A stretch of 64,000 nt of DNA from Sva-07 sp963743825 (lineage in GTDB: Bacteria; Actinomycetota; Acidimicrobiia; Acidimicrobiales; Ilumatobacteraceae). Where the stretch lies: positions 1-64,000 of the forward strand of contig CAVURC010000018.1 of NCBI GenBank assembly GCA_963743825.1. Reading direction: 5' to 3'. The notes below the pieces were generated by a model, which worked only from the letters and a program-made list of their open reading frames with translations, was not told the origin of the DNA and did no database searches. Position 1 is the first letter of the stretch. Every line of letters begins with the position of its first letter. This document shows, piece after piece, positions 33,522-42,240 of the stretch. A program made the position numbers and the translations under genes.

Positions 33522-34782
33522 CGACCTCGATGCCGTGTTCCGGCGCGAGGCCGGTCGCAGCACCGCGACGTTGATCCGCGTCCTCGGCGACGTCGACCTC
33601 GCCGAGGACGCCGTCGCCGATGCGTTTGCGATCGCCGCGCAACGGTGGCCGACCCAGGGAACGCCGCCGAATCCCGGCGGCTGGATCACCACCACCGCCC
33701 GCAATCGTGCGATCGACCGTCTCCGACGTGAGTCGAAGCGAGCCGATCGGTCGATGGCGGCGCAACGACTTCGCGGCGATGACGACACGCCACCAGACGA
33801 CGTCGTCGTCGAACTCGATGCGTTCGTCGAGGTGGTCCCCGACGACCAGCTTCGGCTGATGTTCCTGTGTTGTCATCCTGCGCTGTCGCCGGACGCGCAG
33901 GTGGCGCTCACCCTGCGTCTCCTCGGTGGCCTCACCACCGAGGAGATCGCTGGAGGCTTCCTCGTCACAGAGGCGACGATGACGCAGCGGATCGTGAGGG
34001 CCAAGCGCAAGCTCCGCGACAATCACGCCCCGTATCGCATCCCGAGCGACAGTGAGCTTCCCGACCGGCTGGAGGCTGTCCTCACTGCGATCCTGCTCAT
34101 CTTCACCCAGGGCCACCGGGCAACGTCGGGCCCAGAGTTGATCCGCGCCGACCTCTCGGCGGAGGCGGTTCGCCTCGGTCGGGTGCTCGTCGAGCTGATG
34201 CCCGACGAACCCGAGGCGGTCGGCCTGCTCGCGCTCATGATCCTCACCGACGCCCGTCGCCCGGCGCGGCTCGATGCCGACGACAGTCTGGTCAGGCTGG
34301 CCGACCAGGACCGCTCGAGGTGGGACGCCGAGCTGATCGCCGAGGGCCACCGCTTGGTTCGAGCCTGCCTCCGGCGCAATCGTCCTGGCCCGTTCCAGAT
34401 CCAGGCCGCCATCGCGGCGGTGCACGATGACGCCCCGACGTGGATCGACACCGACTGGTCACAGATCGTGACCCTCTACGACCAGCTCCTGGCCGTGCGA
34501 CCGAACCCTGTGGTCGCGGTGAACCGTGCGGTTGCGATCGCCGAGCGTGACGGACCCGCCATCGGCCTCACGGTGTTGGCCGGTCTCGAACGTCTCGACG
34601 GATATCAGCCCTACCACGCCACGTACGCCGATCTCCTCGCCCGAACGGGAAGGACCAGCGAAGCGCGCGACGCCTATGACCGGGCGATCGAGCTCACGAC
34701 GAACAACGCCGAACGACGGTTCCTCGAACGACAGCGGACACGACTGTCTCGCCCGACGGTCGACTCACACAGCAGCGAGTGA
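33514..34782 (+). CDS. ECF42-type RNA polymerase sigma factor
   Basis: This protein has 422 residues. Region sigma-2 (LDAVFRREAGRSTATLIRVLGDVDLAEDAVADAFAIA) and sigma-4 (ALTLRLLGGLTTEEIAGGFLVTEATMTQRI) form the first 180 residues. A long C-terminal TPR-like/DUF6596 extension follows (LTAILLIFTQGH ..., AAIAAVHDDAPTWIDTDW ..., RTGRTSEARDAYDRAI). This extension and the overlapping DGPF gene define ECF42, where the C-terminal domain takes the place of an anti-sigma factor. The GTG at 33514 lies within the DGPF gene end (translational coupling). The 3' end overlaps the opposing peptidase gene by 18 bp. Confidence 0.9.
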   Translation: MNDDLDAVFRREAGRSTATLIRVLGDVDLAEDAVADAFAIAAQRWPTQGTPPNPGGWITTTARNRAIDRLRRESKRADRSMAAQRLRGDDDTPPDDVVVELDAFVEVVPDDQLRLMFLCCHPALSPDAQVALTLRLLGGLTTEEIAGGFLVTEATMTQRIVRAKRKLRDNHAPYRIPSDSELPDRLEAVLTAILLIFTQGHRATSGPELIRADLSAEAVRLGRVLVELMPDEPEAVGLLALMILTDARRPARLDADDSLVRLADQDRSRWDAELIAEGHRLVRACLRRNRPGPFQIQAAIAAVHDDAPTWIDTDWSQIVTLYDQLLAVRPNPVVAVNRAVAIAERDGPAIGLTVLAGLERLDGYQPYHATYADLLARTGRTSEARDAYDRAIELTTNNAERRFLERQRTRLSRPTVDSHSSE

Positions 34783-36862
34783 GCGACGGAGGAACTCGAG
34801 CTGGTGGAGGAGCAGGTTCTCCGCCACGGTCTCCTGCGGCGTCATGTGGGTGACGCCGACGAGGGGGAGGACCTCGTGGGGACGGCCCGCGGCGAGGAGC
34901 GCCGACGACAGCTGCAGGGTGTGCGCAGCGACCACGTTGTCGTCGGCGAGGCCGTGGATCAAGAGCAGCGGGCGCGACAGTTCGGGTGCCAGCGGCAGGA
35001 GTGAGCTCGCGTCGTACGCGTCCGGACGATCGGCCGGATCGCCCAGATACCGCTCGGTGTAGTGCGTGTCGTACAGCCGCCATTCGGTGACCGGCGCACC
35101 GGCGATCGCAGCGTGGAACACGTCGGGTCGACGCAGCACCGCGAGCGCAGCGAGATAGCCGCCGAAACTCCAGCCACGTATCGCGACGCGGCTGAGGTCG
35201 AGCCCCCCGACTTGCTCCGCGACGGCGTGGAGCGCCTCGACCTGATCATCGAGCGGGGTCGTCGCAAGGTCACCGTGCACGGCGCGTTCCCATTCGCTGC
35301 CACGCCCGGGCGTGCCGCGCCCATCGGTGACGATGACGGCGAATCCCTGGTCGGCGAACCACTGTGAGGTGAGGTAGGCGTTGTGCGACTGCGTGACGCG
35401 CAGTGCGTGGGGCCCGCCGTAGGGGTCGAGAAGCACCGGGAGCGGTGTGCCGTCGTGGTCGTGGGGGAACAGCACGGCGGTGGCCAGACGGCGGTCACCC
35501 ACGTGCAGGATCTCGACGTTGGGTGACACGAGCGGCCATTCGGCGAGCGACTCGATCGTGATCGACGGATGGTCGGACCGGCGGGCCTCGGTGGTCGAGC
35601 CCGGCGCATCGATCGTGGCCGTACGAACGACGATGGTCGGGCCGCCGACCACGGCAGTGTGGACTCCCGGCGTGTCGGCAACCGGTTGCGAGATCGGTGC
35701 CGTCCCATCTCCAGACGTGCACCTGGGTTGCATCATCGATCGGGTTGGCCGAGAAGACGACCCCGTCGTCGGTGGTCGCCAACACGCTACGCACCTGGAG
35801 CTCGACCGGCGTCACGGGCTCGTCGTCGATCGTGAGTCGTCGTGCACCGTCGCGATCGGCGGCGTGCACGACACGACCGTCGGCGAGCAGCGCCGGCGTG
35901 CCGGGCACCAACTCGACCCACGCGTCGTCGTAGTCGTGCGCGAGCACGGTGGTCGCACCACGGGTGGACCCGTCGCCGACGTCGACGCGCAGCACCATCG
36001 ATCCCTGCTGGTCGCGGGACTGCACGAGCATCACGAGCCCGGCTGCCGTCCAGGTCACCGATGCGAGATACGGGAAGAAGTCGCGGTCCCAGTCGACGGC
36101 GGTGCGCGACCCGTCGAGGCCGACGAGGTGGAGGGTGACATCAGCGTTGGGCGTGCCGGCGGCGGGATAGCGAACGGTCGTGGCCGTCCGATCGGGGTGA
36201 GCAGGATCGGCGATCACCCATTCGCCGACGCGAGCGGCGTCGACCCGACACACGGCGAGGGTGTCACCGTCGGGGCTCCACCAGTAGCCGCGGAATCGGC
36301 CCATCTCCTCGGCGGCGATGAAGTCGGCGCTGCCCCAGGTGACGGTGTCGGGTTCGCCGTCGCCGACCAGCACCCGAGACGACCCGTCGAGTTCGCCGAT
36401 GCGGAGCGTCGCGCCGCTCACGTAGGCGACGCGGCGCGCGAGCGGGTCGGGGCGCGGGTCGAACACCGGCCCGCTCACGTCGAGTGCGCGCGTCTGCCCG
36501 GACAGCAGCCCTCCCGCGAAGAGCCGCCCGCCGAGTGCGAATGCAACCACGCTGCACGATGCATCCGTCGCGTACGACGTGATGCCGCCCGCGCCCTCTC
36601 GGGTTCGTTCGCGGCGAGCCCGTTCTTCGGCCGGCAGGCCCTCGTCGTCGCTGTCGGCGGCCAGCAATGCGCGAGGATCGGCGACGAGGCGCTCGTCGCC
36701 GCGCTCGGTGTCGAGCACCCACAGCGAGTTCACCGGGTCGCTGCCATTCGAGCTGCGCAGGAACACGACCCGCCGGCCGTCGGGCGACACCGCCACGTTG
36801 CGCGGCTCGCCCAGCGTGAGTCGCTGGGTTCGGGCGTACTGGCGGGGGAACGTGTCGGTCAC
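34765..36862 (-). pseudogene. S9 (DPP-IV/prolyl oligopeptidase) family peptidase, one frameshift
   Basis: Two frames make up one serine peptidase of about 699 residues. The first frame (from GTG 36862) encodes the DPP-IV N-terminal beta-propeller and ends near VHVWRWDG. A slip near 35700 leads into APISQPVADTPGVHTAV and the alpha/beta-hydrolase domain, with nucleophile GWSFGGY, acid GLADDNV and base His in GVTHMT. No signal peptide is apparent. The start is supported by TACAGT 6 nt upstream. Both halves retain catalytic and structural motifs, so the break is recent or an error. The stop overlaps the sigma-factor gene end. Confidence 0.8.
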
Positions 36863-36868
36863 GCCACC

Positions 36869-36874
36869 ACTGTA
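36869..36874 (-). promoter_or_regulatory. -10 hexamer of leaderless S9 peptidase gene
   Basis: On the minus strand TACAGT ends 6 nt before the GTG at 36862. Confidence 0.5.
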
Positions 36875-36927
36875 GGAACTGCGGGCCGCTCCGGCTCGAC
36901 GAGGATCTTGGCGTGCGCCGGGAGACG

Positions 36928-37893
36928 TCACCTCGAGAAGTGGGCGACGGCGTCGATCAGGAGGTCGAAGCCGGCCTCGGCGTCGACCGTGGTCAACACC
37001 TCGCAGTTCGCAGGCCGACGTTCGATGATGCTGCGCTGGTCGATGACGGTCATGCCGCGGGTGAACTCACCCCGGGTCTCGATCGCGACGTGGCGGTCGA
37101 CGCGGTCGAACAGCTCAGGATGCGTGAGCGCGAGTACAGCGAGCGGATCGTGTACGGCGGCGCCCTCGATGGAACCGGGGTCGTGGCGCGAGCGATAGTT
37201 GTCGCTGAAGTAGGCGAACAGGTCGGCGAAGACGACGGCGAGCACTCCGGGGAGTGCATCGATTCGAGCAATGCGTTCCGGGGTCGCCTGGAACTGGTGG
37301 GTCACGTCGAGACCCGCCATCACGAGCCGGCCGCCGTAACCGAAAACGATCGACGCCGCTTCGGGGTCGGCCCAGATGTTGAACTCGCCGGTCGCCGTCC
37401 GGTTGCCGAACGTGCCGCCTCCCATCAGGGAGATGCCGGCGATCCGCGACGCGATGTCGGGAGCAGCCCGCAGCGCCAGCGCGATGTTGGTGAGCGGGCC
37501 GACTGCGACGAGCCACACATCGGCGACCGTGCGGCAGGTGTCGACGATGAACGTGACGGCGTCGATGCCGTCGAGGGGCGTCGTCGGCACCGGGAGGTCG
37601 GCGCCGTCGAGGCCGCTCTCGCCGTGCACGAACGTCGCGACCTTCGCCTCGGCGACGAGCGGTCGGGGGCTCCCGGAGTGCACCGGCACGTCGAGGCTCA
37701 ACAGGTCACGCATCACGCGGGCGTTGTACGTGGTGCGTTCGAGTGGTGCATTGCCGGCCACCGTGGTGATGCCCACCAGGTCGGCGTAGCGGGCGGCTGC
37801 GACGATCGCCATGGCGTCGTCGTGGCCGGGATCGCAGTCGAGGAGGATCCGGGGCCGTGAGGCGAAGGGTTCGTCGGACATCGCGCCGAGCAT
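36928..37893 (-). CDS. Inosine/uridine-preferring nucleoside hydrolase
   Basis: This 321-residue enzyme releases ribose from purine or pyrimidine nucleosides. The calcium-binding signature is LLDCDPGHDDAMAI, followed by VGPLTNIALAL, MGGG and EFNIWADPEAA, with a C-terminal HDPLAVL motif. The residues needed for ribose and Ca2+ are present. Start at 37893 or at ATG 37881. It lies head-to-head with the lipoprotein gene (27 bp). With deoC it suggests nucleoside scavenging. Confidence 0.9.
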   Translation of the reverse strand: MLGAMSDEPFASRPRILLDCDPGHDDAMAIVAAARYADLVGITTVAGNAPLERTTYNARVMRDLLSLDVPVHSGSPRPLVAEAKVATFVHGESGLDGADLPVPTTPLDGIDAVTFIVDTCRTVADVWLVAVGPLTNIALALRAAPDIASRIAGISLMGGGTFGNRTATGEFNIWADPEAASIVFGYGGRLVMAGLDVTHQFQATPERIARIDALPGVLAVVFADLFAYFSDNYRSRHDPGSIEGAAVHDPLAVLALTHPELFDRVDRHVAIETRGEFTRGMTVIDQRSIIERRPANCEVLTTVDAEAGFDLLIDAVAHFSR

Positions 37894-37919
37894 GCCATCT
37901 CGGCGGCCACACTGTTCTC

Positions 37920-38713
37920 ATGGTGTTCGCCCGCACGACGGCCGCCGTCGCCCACGGTGCAGTGGTGGTCGGGCTGATCCTCCTGGCGGCCGGATGCAGC
38001 GGCTCGGACGAGGCGCAGCCGAACTCGCCGGCCCCACCATCGATCGTCGAGTCGACGGTGCCGAACACGGAGATCCCGAGCCGATGACCTCCGAGCCGGT
38101 GACCTCCGGACCGGTGACGTCCGAGCCGGTGCCTGCGTTCGCCACCGTGCCCGACGAACCGGTACCCGGACTCGACAGCGACAACCCGTTCTGTCGGGCA
38201 TGGAGCCAGTTCGCCGGGTCGTTCCAGACGTTGGCGTTGGCCTCGAGTGCCGGGACCGATCCCGACAATGCGCTCCGTCTCGAAGTCGCTGCCTCGGGCG
38301 CCGTGATGGGGGCAGTCGCCGATCTGGGTGCCGCCATGCCGGCCGACGTCGCCGACGAGCGTGACGCGTTCCTCGGCGGACTGCTCGGGCCGTTCGCCAA
38401 CCGTGCGCGTCTCGCGAACGAGAGGTTGCTCGCGGTCGGCTTGACCGCGGGGCAGGTCGACGAGCTGGGGGATCTCTGGTTGGCGACGATCGAGGAGTCG
38501 GGATCGCAGGACCCCGACCTCGTCGTCGTGGTGCCGTCGGGTTTCCAGCCGGCGTTCGACGATGCCGTCGAATCGTTCTCGGCCGACGTCGTGCCCGTCA
38601 GCGACGACCCGAGCCTGGTCACCGATGCGGCCGCCCCGCAGACACTGGCGTACATCGCGGCGACGTGTCCCGACCAGGGCATCCTCGCCGGCAACGACAG
38701 CATCGACGGCTGA
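37920..38713 (+). pseudogene. Lipoprotein of unknown function, one frameshift
   Basis: The first frame encodes a signal peptide with a perfect lipobox (LILLAAGC) and a Pro/Ser-rich linker. It stops at 38087 just after NTEIPSR. A one-base slip near 38076 continues as EPMTSEPVTSGPVTSEPVPA, a short tandem repeat. A 190-residue helical domain follows (NPFCRAWSQFAGSFQTLALAS ... CPDQGILAGNDSIDG) with two Cys. No family is recognised. The T-S-E-P-V repeat just after the lesion could make the site slippage-prone. Confidence 0.65.
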
Positions 38714-38767
38714 CCCGCCGCGGGTGGAGCGGTCGGGTGGCGCGTTCAGGTGGCTCGGCCGGCGCGG

Positions 38768-40270
38768 TCAGGTGGCGTGGAGGGTGCCGTCGGCGGAGAG
38801 CGTGACCTCGGCGCCGACCCATTCGCCCTCGCACATCGCGGTGGCGAGCCCGAGGTCGCTCGATGTTCCCCAGGCACGTCGACCGTCGGCCAGCAGGCAC
38901 GACGCGATCGCCTGCTCGGCGACGGCGTCGCGCGAGAACATCACGGTGTAGGCCTCGATCGTCGCCGGGCCCGCAGCGTCGGCGGGCAGTGCGAGATCGC
39001 GACGCGGGAGGGCATCGATGCGCGCTTGGGGCTTGTCGTGTCGGAAGTTCGGCGTCGGCGTCGTCGAATACACGCCGAACGAGTGCTTGGTGGCGTACCC
39101 GCCGTTGCCCCACACCAGCCCGAATTCGCCGGGACGTTCCCGCAACTCGGTGACAACGGTGGCGATGGCGTGCATCACGTAGTTGTTCCACGGACCTCCG
39201 GCGAAGGTCATCCCGCCGGTGCGTGACCACTGGCGGTGCAGGTCGATGCCGAGCGACTGCGCGCCGAGCTGCACGGCGGCAGGAAAGCACGAATAGAGGT
39301 CGATGATCGAGACGTCGTCGATGTCGATCCCGGCGAGCTCGAGTGCCAGTCGGCCACCGATCTCGATGGCCGGGGTCCGCGCGAACGTCTCGCGGTGCGA
39401 GATGAAGGTGTGCTCGTGGCAGTCGGTGCCGGCGTGGGCGAACACCCACCGATCCTCGGCGACACCGAGGCGGCGGGCGGCCTCGACCGAGCACATGATC
39501 AGTGCTGCGCCCATGTCGACCTGGTTGTTCGAGTTCATCAGCTTCGGGTACGGCAGACCGATCATCCTGTTGTCGTCGGTGACGGTCGTGATCTCCTCGG
39601 CGGTCTTGGCTTCCTGGATCCAGGCGTACGGGTTACGTGCCGCGACCTGGCTCAGCGCCGAGTACAGGCGACCGAGATGCGCTCGATGTTCATCGACGGT
39701 CCGGCCCGACGCCGCTCGGATCGCGGTCTCGAACATCGGGTAGATCTGTATCGGCATCCAGATGCCGCGCTCGGTTTCGGCCTCGAGGTTCATCTGGAGG
39801 TCCTCGCCGATGATTCGCGGCTCGTCACCCGGCTCGGACTTCGGCCAGTCGAGGTCGATGCCCGCGGTGCGCGCTCGATGGCGGCTCCTCGTTGCCTCAC
39901 CGCCCGCGAGGACGGCGATGTCGATCTCGCCCGACTGGATCTCGATGGCGGTCGCATTGACCAACGACTGGGGGCTGTTGCCGCCCATCGTGGTGTAGTC
40001 GAGATGACGAGGGGCGAGCCCGAGCCGGTCGGCGAGGAACCGTGGGGTGTTGCCGTAGCGCCACGAGAGTTGCCCGACGACGCGCACGGCGTCGGCCACC
40101 GGCGGCCCGTCGAGCCCGGCATCGGTGGATGCAGCGAGCACGGCGCGCTCCATCAGTGCAACCGGTTCGAGCGCATCGTCGAGTGACGCTGCGCGGTGGA
40201 CGTACTGGCCGACGCCGATGATCACCGGCGTGCGAGGGTCGGGTGTGCGAGGAACAGGGCGGGGACTCAC
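38768..40270 (-). CDS. Thiolase-superfamily acetyl-CoA acetyltransferase-like protein
   Basis: This protein has 500 residues. The N-terminal PVIIGVGQYVHR and GGNSPQSLVNATAIEIQSGEIDIAVLAGGEA match the thiolase/SCP2 fold. At the position of the nucleophilic Cys of thiolases, GGNSPQS carries Ser/Pro. The C-terminal half has the His-bearing YSCFPAAVQLGA and NGGYATKHSFGVYST, and it ends with a beta-rich DUF35-like extension. Members act on acyl-CoA or sterol side chains in actinobacteria; the lack of a standard Cys makes the reaction uncertain. GTG at 40270 has TATGGT 6 nt upstream. Confidence 0.75.
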   Translation of the reverse strand: MSPRPVPRTPDPRTPVIIGVGQYVHRAASLDDALEPVALMERAVLAASTDAGLDGPPVADAVRVVGQLSWRYGNTPRFLADRLGLAPRHLDYTTMGGNSPQSLVNATAIEIQSGEIDIAVLAGGEATRSRHRARTAGIDLDWPKSEPGDEPRIIGEDLQMNLEAETERGIWMPIQIYPMFETAIRAASGRTVDEHRAHLGRLYSALSQVAARNPYAWIQEAKTAEEITTVTDDNRMIGLPYPKLMNSNNQVDMGAALIMCSVEAARRLGVAEDRWVFAHAGTDCHEHTFISHRETFARTPAIEIGGRLALELAGIDIDDVSIIDLYSCFPAAVQLGAQSLGIDLHRQWSRTGGMTFAGGPWNNYVMHAIATVVTELRERPGEFGLVWGNGGYATKHSFGVYSTTPTPNFRHDKPQARIDALPRRDLALPADAAGPATIEAYTVMFSRDAVAEQAIASCLLADGRRAWGTSSDLGLATAMCEGEWVGAEVTLSADGTLHAT

Positions 40271-40276
40271 GCCCGC

Positions 40277-40282
40277 ACCATA
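40277..40282 (-). promoter_or_regulatory. -10 hexamer of leaderless thiolase-like gene
   Basis: On the minus strand TATGGT ends 6 nt before the GTG at 40270. Confidence 0.45.
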
Positions 40283-40322
40283 GACACCCGCCCCCGTCCG
40301 GAGTCCACCCGCCCGCCAACCG

Positions 40323-40372
40323 GTTTGTGTTGCAGTCCTGTTGGCCCGTCCCAACCGAACTGCAACGCAAAC
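40323..40372. repeat. 50-nt intergenic palindromic repeat, copy 2 (inverted)
   Basis: The hairpin is nearly perfect: GTTTG-T-GTTGCAGT pairs with ACTGCAAC-G-CAAAC, and inner GTTGG pairs with CCAAC around CCCGTC. The loop is the reverse complement of that in copy 1 (17396-17445), so the element is inverted. It lies between the divergent thiolase-like gene and rpiB. Confidence 0.8.
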
Positions 40373-40433
40373 CGGAATGGGGACCGGACAAACGGTATGG
40401 GGGCCAGATGGGGGAGGGGTGAGCGGGGAGCAC

Positions 40434-40439
40434 CTACAC
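40434..40439 (+). promoter_or_regulatory. -10 hexamer before rpiB
   Basis: TACACT ends 9 nt before the ATG at 40449. Confidence 0.4.
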
Positions 40440-40448
40440 TCGGCGGAC

Positions 40449-40922
40449 ATGGACGAGGTTGGCGACGGCAGTTCGGCGCGGCGTATTGCGATCGGCTCCG
40501 ACCACGCCGGATACGACCTGAAGCAGCATCTGGTGACGATGCTGCTCGGCCAGGGCTACGAGGTCGACGACCAGGGCACGCACTCCACCGAGTCGGTCGA
40601 TTATCCCGAGATCTGTGCGGGTGTCGGGCGAACCGTGCGCGACGGCGCTGCGGATCTCGGCATCGTGCTCGGCGGGAGCGGCCAGGGCGAACAACTCGCT
40701 GCCAACAAGGTTCGCGGTGTGCGTGCCGCGCTGTGCAACTGCCTCTACACCGCCCGCATGGCCCGCTCGCACAACGATGCGAACGTGCTGTCGATCGGCG
40801 CTCGCGTCGTCGGCGAGGGCCTCGCCGAGGAGATCGTCCACACGTTCCTCACCACTGCGTTCGAGGGCGGACGTCATGCCCGTCGCGTCGCCCAGATCGC
40901 CGACCTCGAAGCCCACTTCTGA
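40449..40922 (+). CDS. rpiB: Ribose-5-phosphate isomerase B
   Basis: This 157-residue enzyme interconverts ribulose-5-phosphate and ribose-5-phosphate. Family signatures are IAIGSDHAGYDLK, the GGSGQGEQLAANKVRGVRAALC block and the phosphate-site region RSHNDANVLSIGARVVG. ATG 40449 is supported by the upstream TACACT. An in-frame GTG at 40419 follows GGGGAGG too closely to be preferred. glyA follows on the same strand after 56 bp. Confidence 0.94.
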   Translation: MDEVGDGSSARRIAIGSDHAGYDLKQHLVTMLLGQGYEVDDQGTHSTESVDYPEICAGVGRTVRDGAADLGIVLGGSGQGEQLAANKVRGVRAALCNCLYTARMARSHNDANVLSIGARVVGEGLAEEIVHTFLTTAFEGGRHARRVAQIADLEAHF

Positions 40923-40978
40923 ACCTGCCGCCCCGACTCTCCGACACTCCGAGACCCGAACTTCCGAAGAGGTACCCC

Positions 40979-42229
40979 ATGCCGTTTCCGTCCGACACCG
41001 ATCCCGACCTCGAGGTCATCGGCCTCATCGAGCGTGAAGTCGAACGCCAGATCACCGGTATCCAGCTGATCGCGAGCGAGAACTTCACCTCGCCGGCCGT
41101 GATGGCGGCGGTGGGTTCGGTGCTCACCAACAAGTACTCCGAGGGCTACCCCGGCAAGCGCTACTACGGCGGCAATGCCATCGTCGACAGCATCGAACAG
41201 CTCGCCATCGATCGCGTGAAGGAGCTCTTCGGCGCCGAACACGCCAACGTCCAGCCGCACTCCGGCGCCAACGCCAACATGTGCGTGTACCAGGCGCTGC
41301 TGAACCCCGGCGACACGGTGCTCGGCCTGAGTCTCGACCACGGTGGTCACCTCACGCACGGCTCGCCGGTCAACGCCAGCGGCCTGCTCTACAACTTCGT
41401 GTCGTACGGCACCGGTGCCGAAGATCGCATCGACATGGACGAGGTGCGAGCGCTCGCCCTCGAGCACCGCCCGAAGATGATCGTCGCCGGCACGACCGCC
41501 TACCCGCGTCGCCTCGATCCCGAACCGTTCAAGAAGATCGCCGACGAGGTCGGCGCACTGCTGCTGTTCGACATCGCCCACCTGGCCGGTCTCGTTGCCG
41601 GCGGCGCGCACCCCAACCCGGTGCCGTACGCCGACGTGGTCACGTTCACCACCCACAAGACCCTGCGCGGTCCTCGCGGCGGCTGCATCCTGTGCAAGGA
41701 GGAGCACGCCAAGGCGATCGACAAGGCGGTGTTCCCTGGCTGGCAGGGTGGTCCGTTGGAGCACGTCATCGCCGGCAAGGCCGTGGCGTTCCGCGAGGCG
41801 ATGGACCCGTCGTTCACCGAGTACGCCCACCAGGTCGTGAAGAACGCGTCTGCGCTTGCCGACGCACTCGTGCAGGAGGGGTTCCGCCTCGTGTCGGGCG
41901 GCACCGACAACCACCTCATGGTCGTCGATCTCACACCGTTCGATGCGGAGTTGACCGGCAAGGAGGCGCAGGCCAAGCTCGACGAGGCCGGCATCACGCT
42001 GAACAAGAACACCATTCCCGACGATCCGCGCAGCCCGTTCGTCACGAGCGGTGTACGCATCGGCACGCCGTCGGTCACGACGCAGGGCATGACCGAGACC
42101 GAGATGCCGCTGATCGCCGGTTTCATCGCCCGGTCGCTGCGTCACCGCGACGACCCCGCCGAGCTCGAACTCGTGCGCAAGGACGTCGCCGAACTCTGCT
42201 CGCGGTTCCCCGCCTACCCGGCGTCGTAG
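40979..42229 (+). CDS. glyA: Serine hydroxymethyltransferase
   Basis: This 416-residue PLP enzyme converts serine and tetrahydrofolate to glycine and methylene-THF. PLP Lys is in VTFTTHKTLRGPRGG; SENFTSPAVMAAVGS, YPGKRYYGG and the C-terminal GITLNKNTIPDDPRSPFVTSGVRIGTP are diagnostic. GAAGAGG lies 6 nt before the ATG. Its TAG stop is also the start of the TAGACT -10 box of wecA. Confidence 0.96.
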   Translation: MPFPSDTDPDLEVIGLIEREVERQITGIQLIASENFTSPAVMAAVGSVLTNKYSEGYPGKRYYGGNAIVDSIEQLAIDRVKELFGAEHANVQPHSGANANMCVYQALLNPGDTVLGLSLDHGGHLTHGSPVNASGLLYNFVSYGTGAEDRIDMDEVRALALEHRPKMIVAGTTAYPRRLDPEPFKKIADEVGALLLFDIAHLAGLVAGGAHPNPVPYADVVTFTTHKTLRGPRGGCILCKEEHAKAIDKAVFPGWQGGPLEHVIAGKAVAFREAMDPSFTEYAHQVVKNASALADALVQEGFRLVSGGTDNHLMVVDLTPFDAELTGKEAQAKLDEAGITLNKNTIPDDPRSPFVTSGVRIGTPSVTTQGMTETEMPLIAGFIARSLRHRDDPAELELVRKDVAELCSRFPAYPAS

Positions 42230-42232
42230 ACT
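42227..42232 (+). promoter_or_regulatory. -10 hexamer of leaderless wecA, sharing the glyA stop codon
   Basis: TAGACT ends 8 nt before the wecA GTG. Its first three bases are the glyA stop codon. Confidence 0.5.
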
Positions 42233-42240
42233 GAGCGGCC

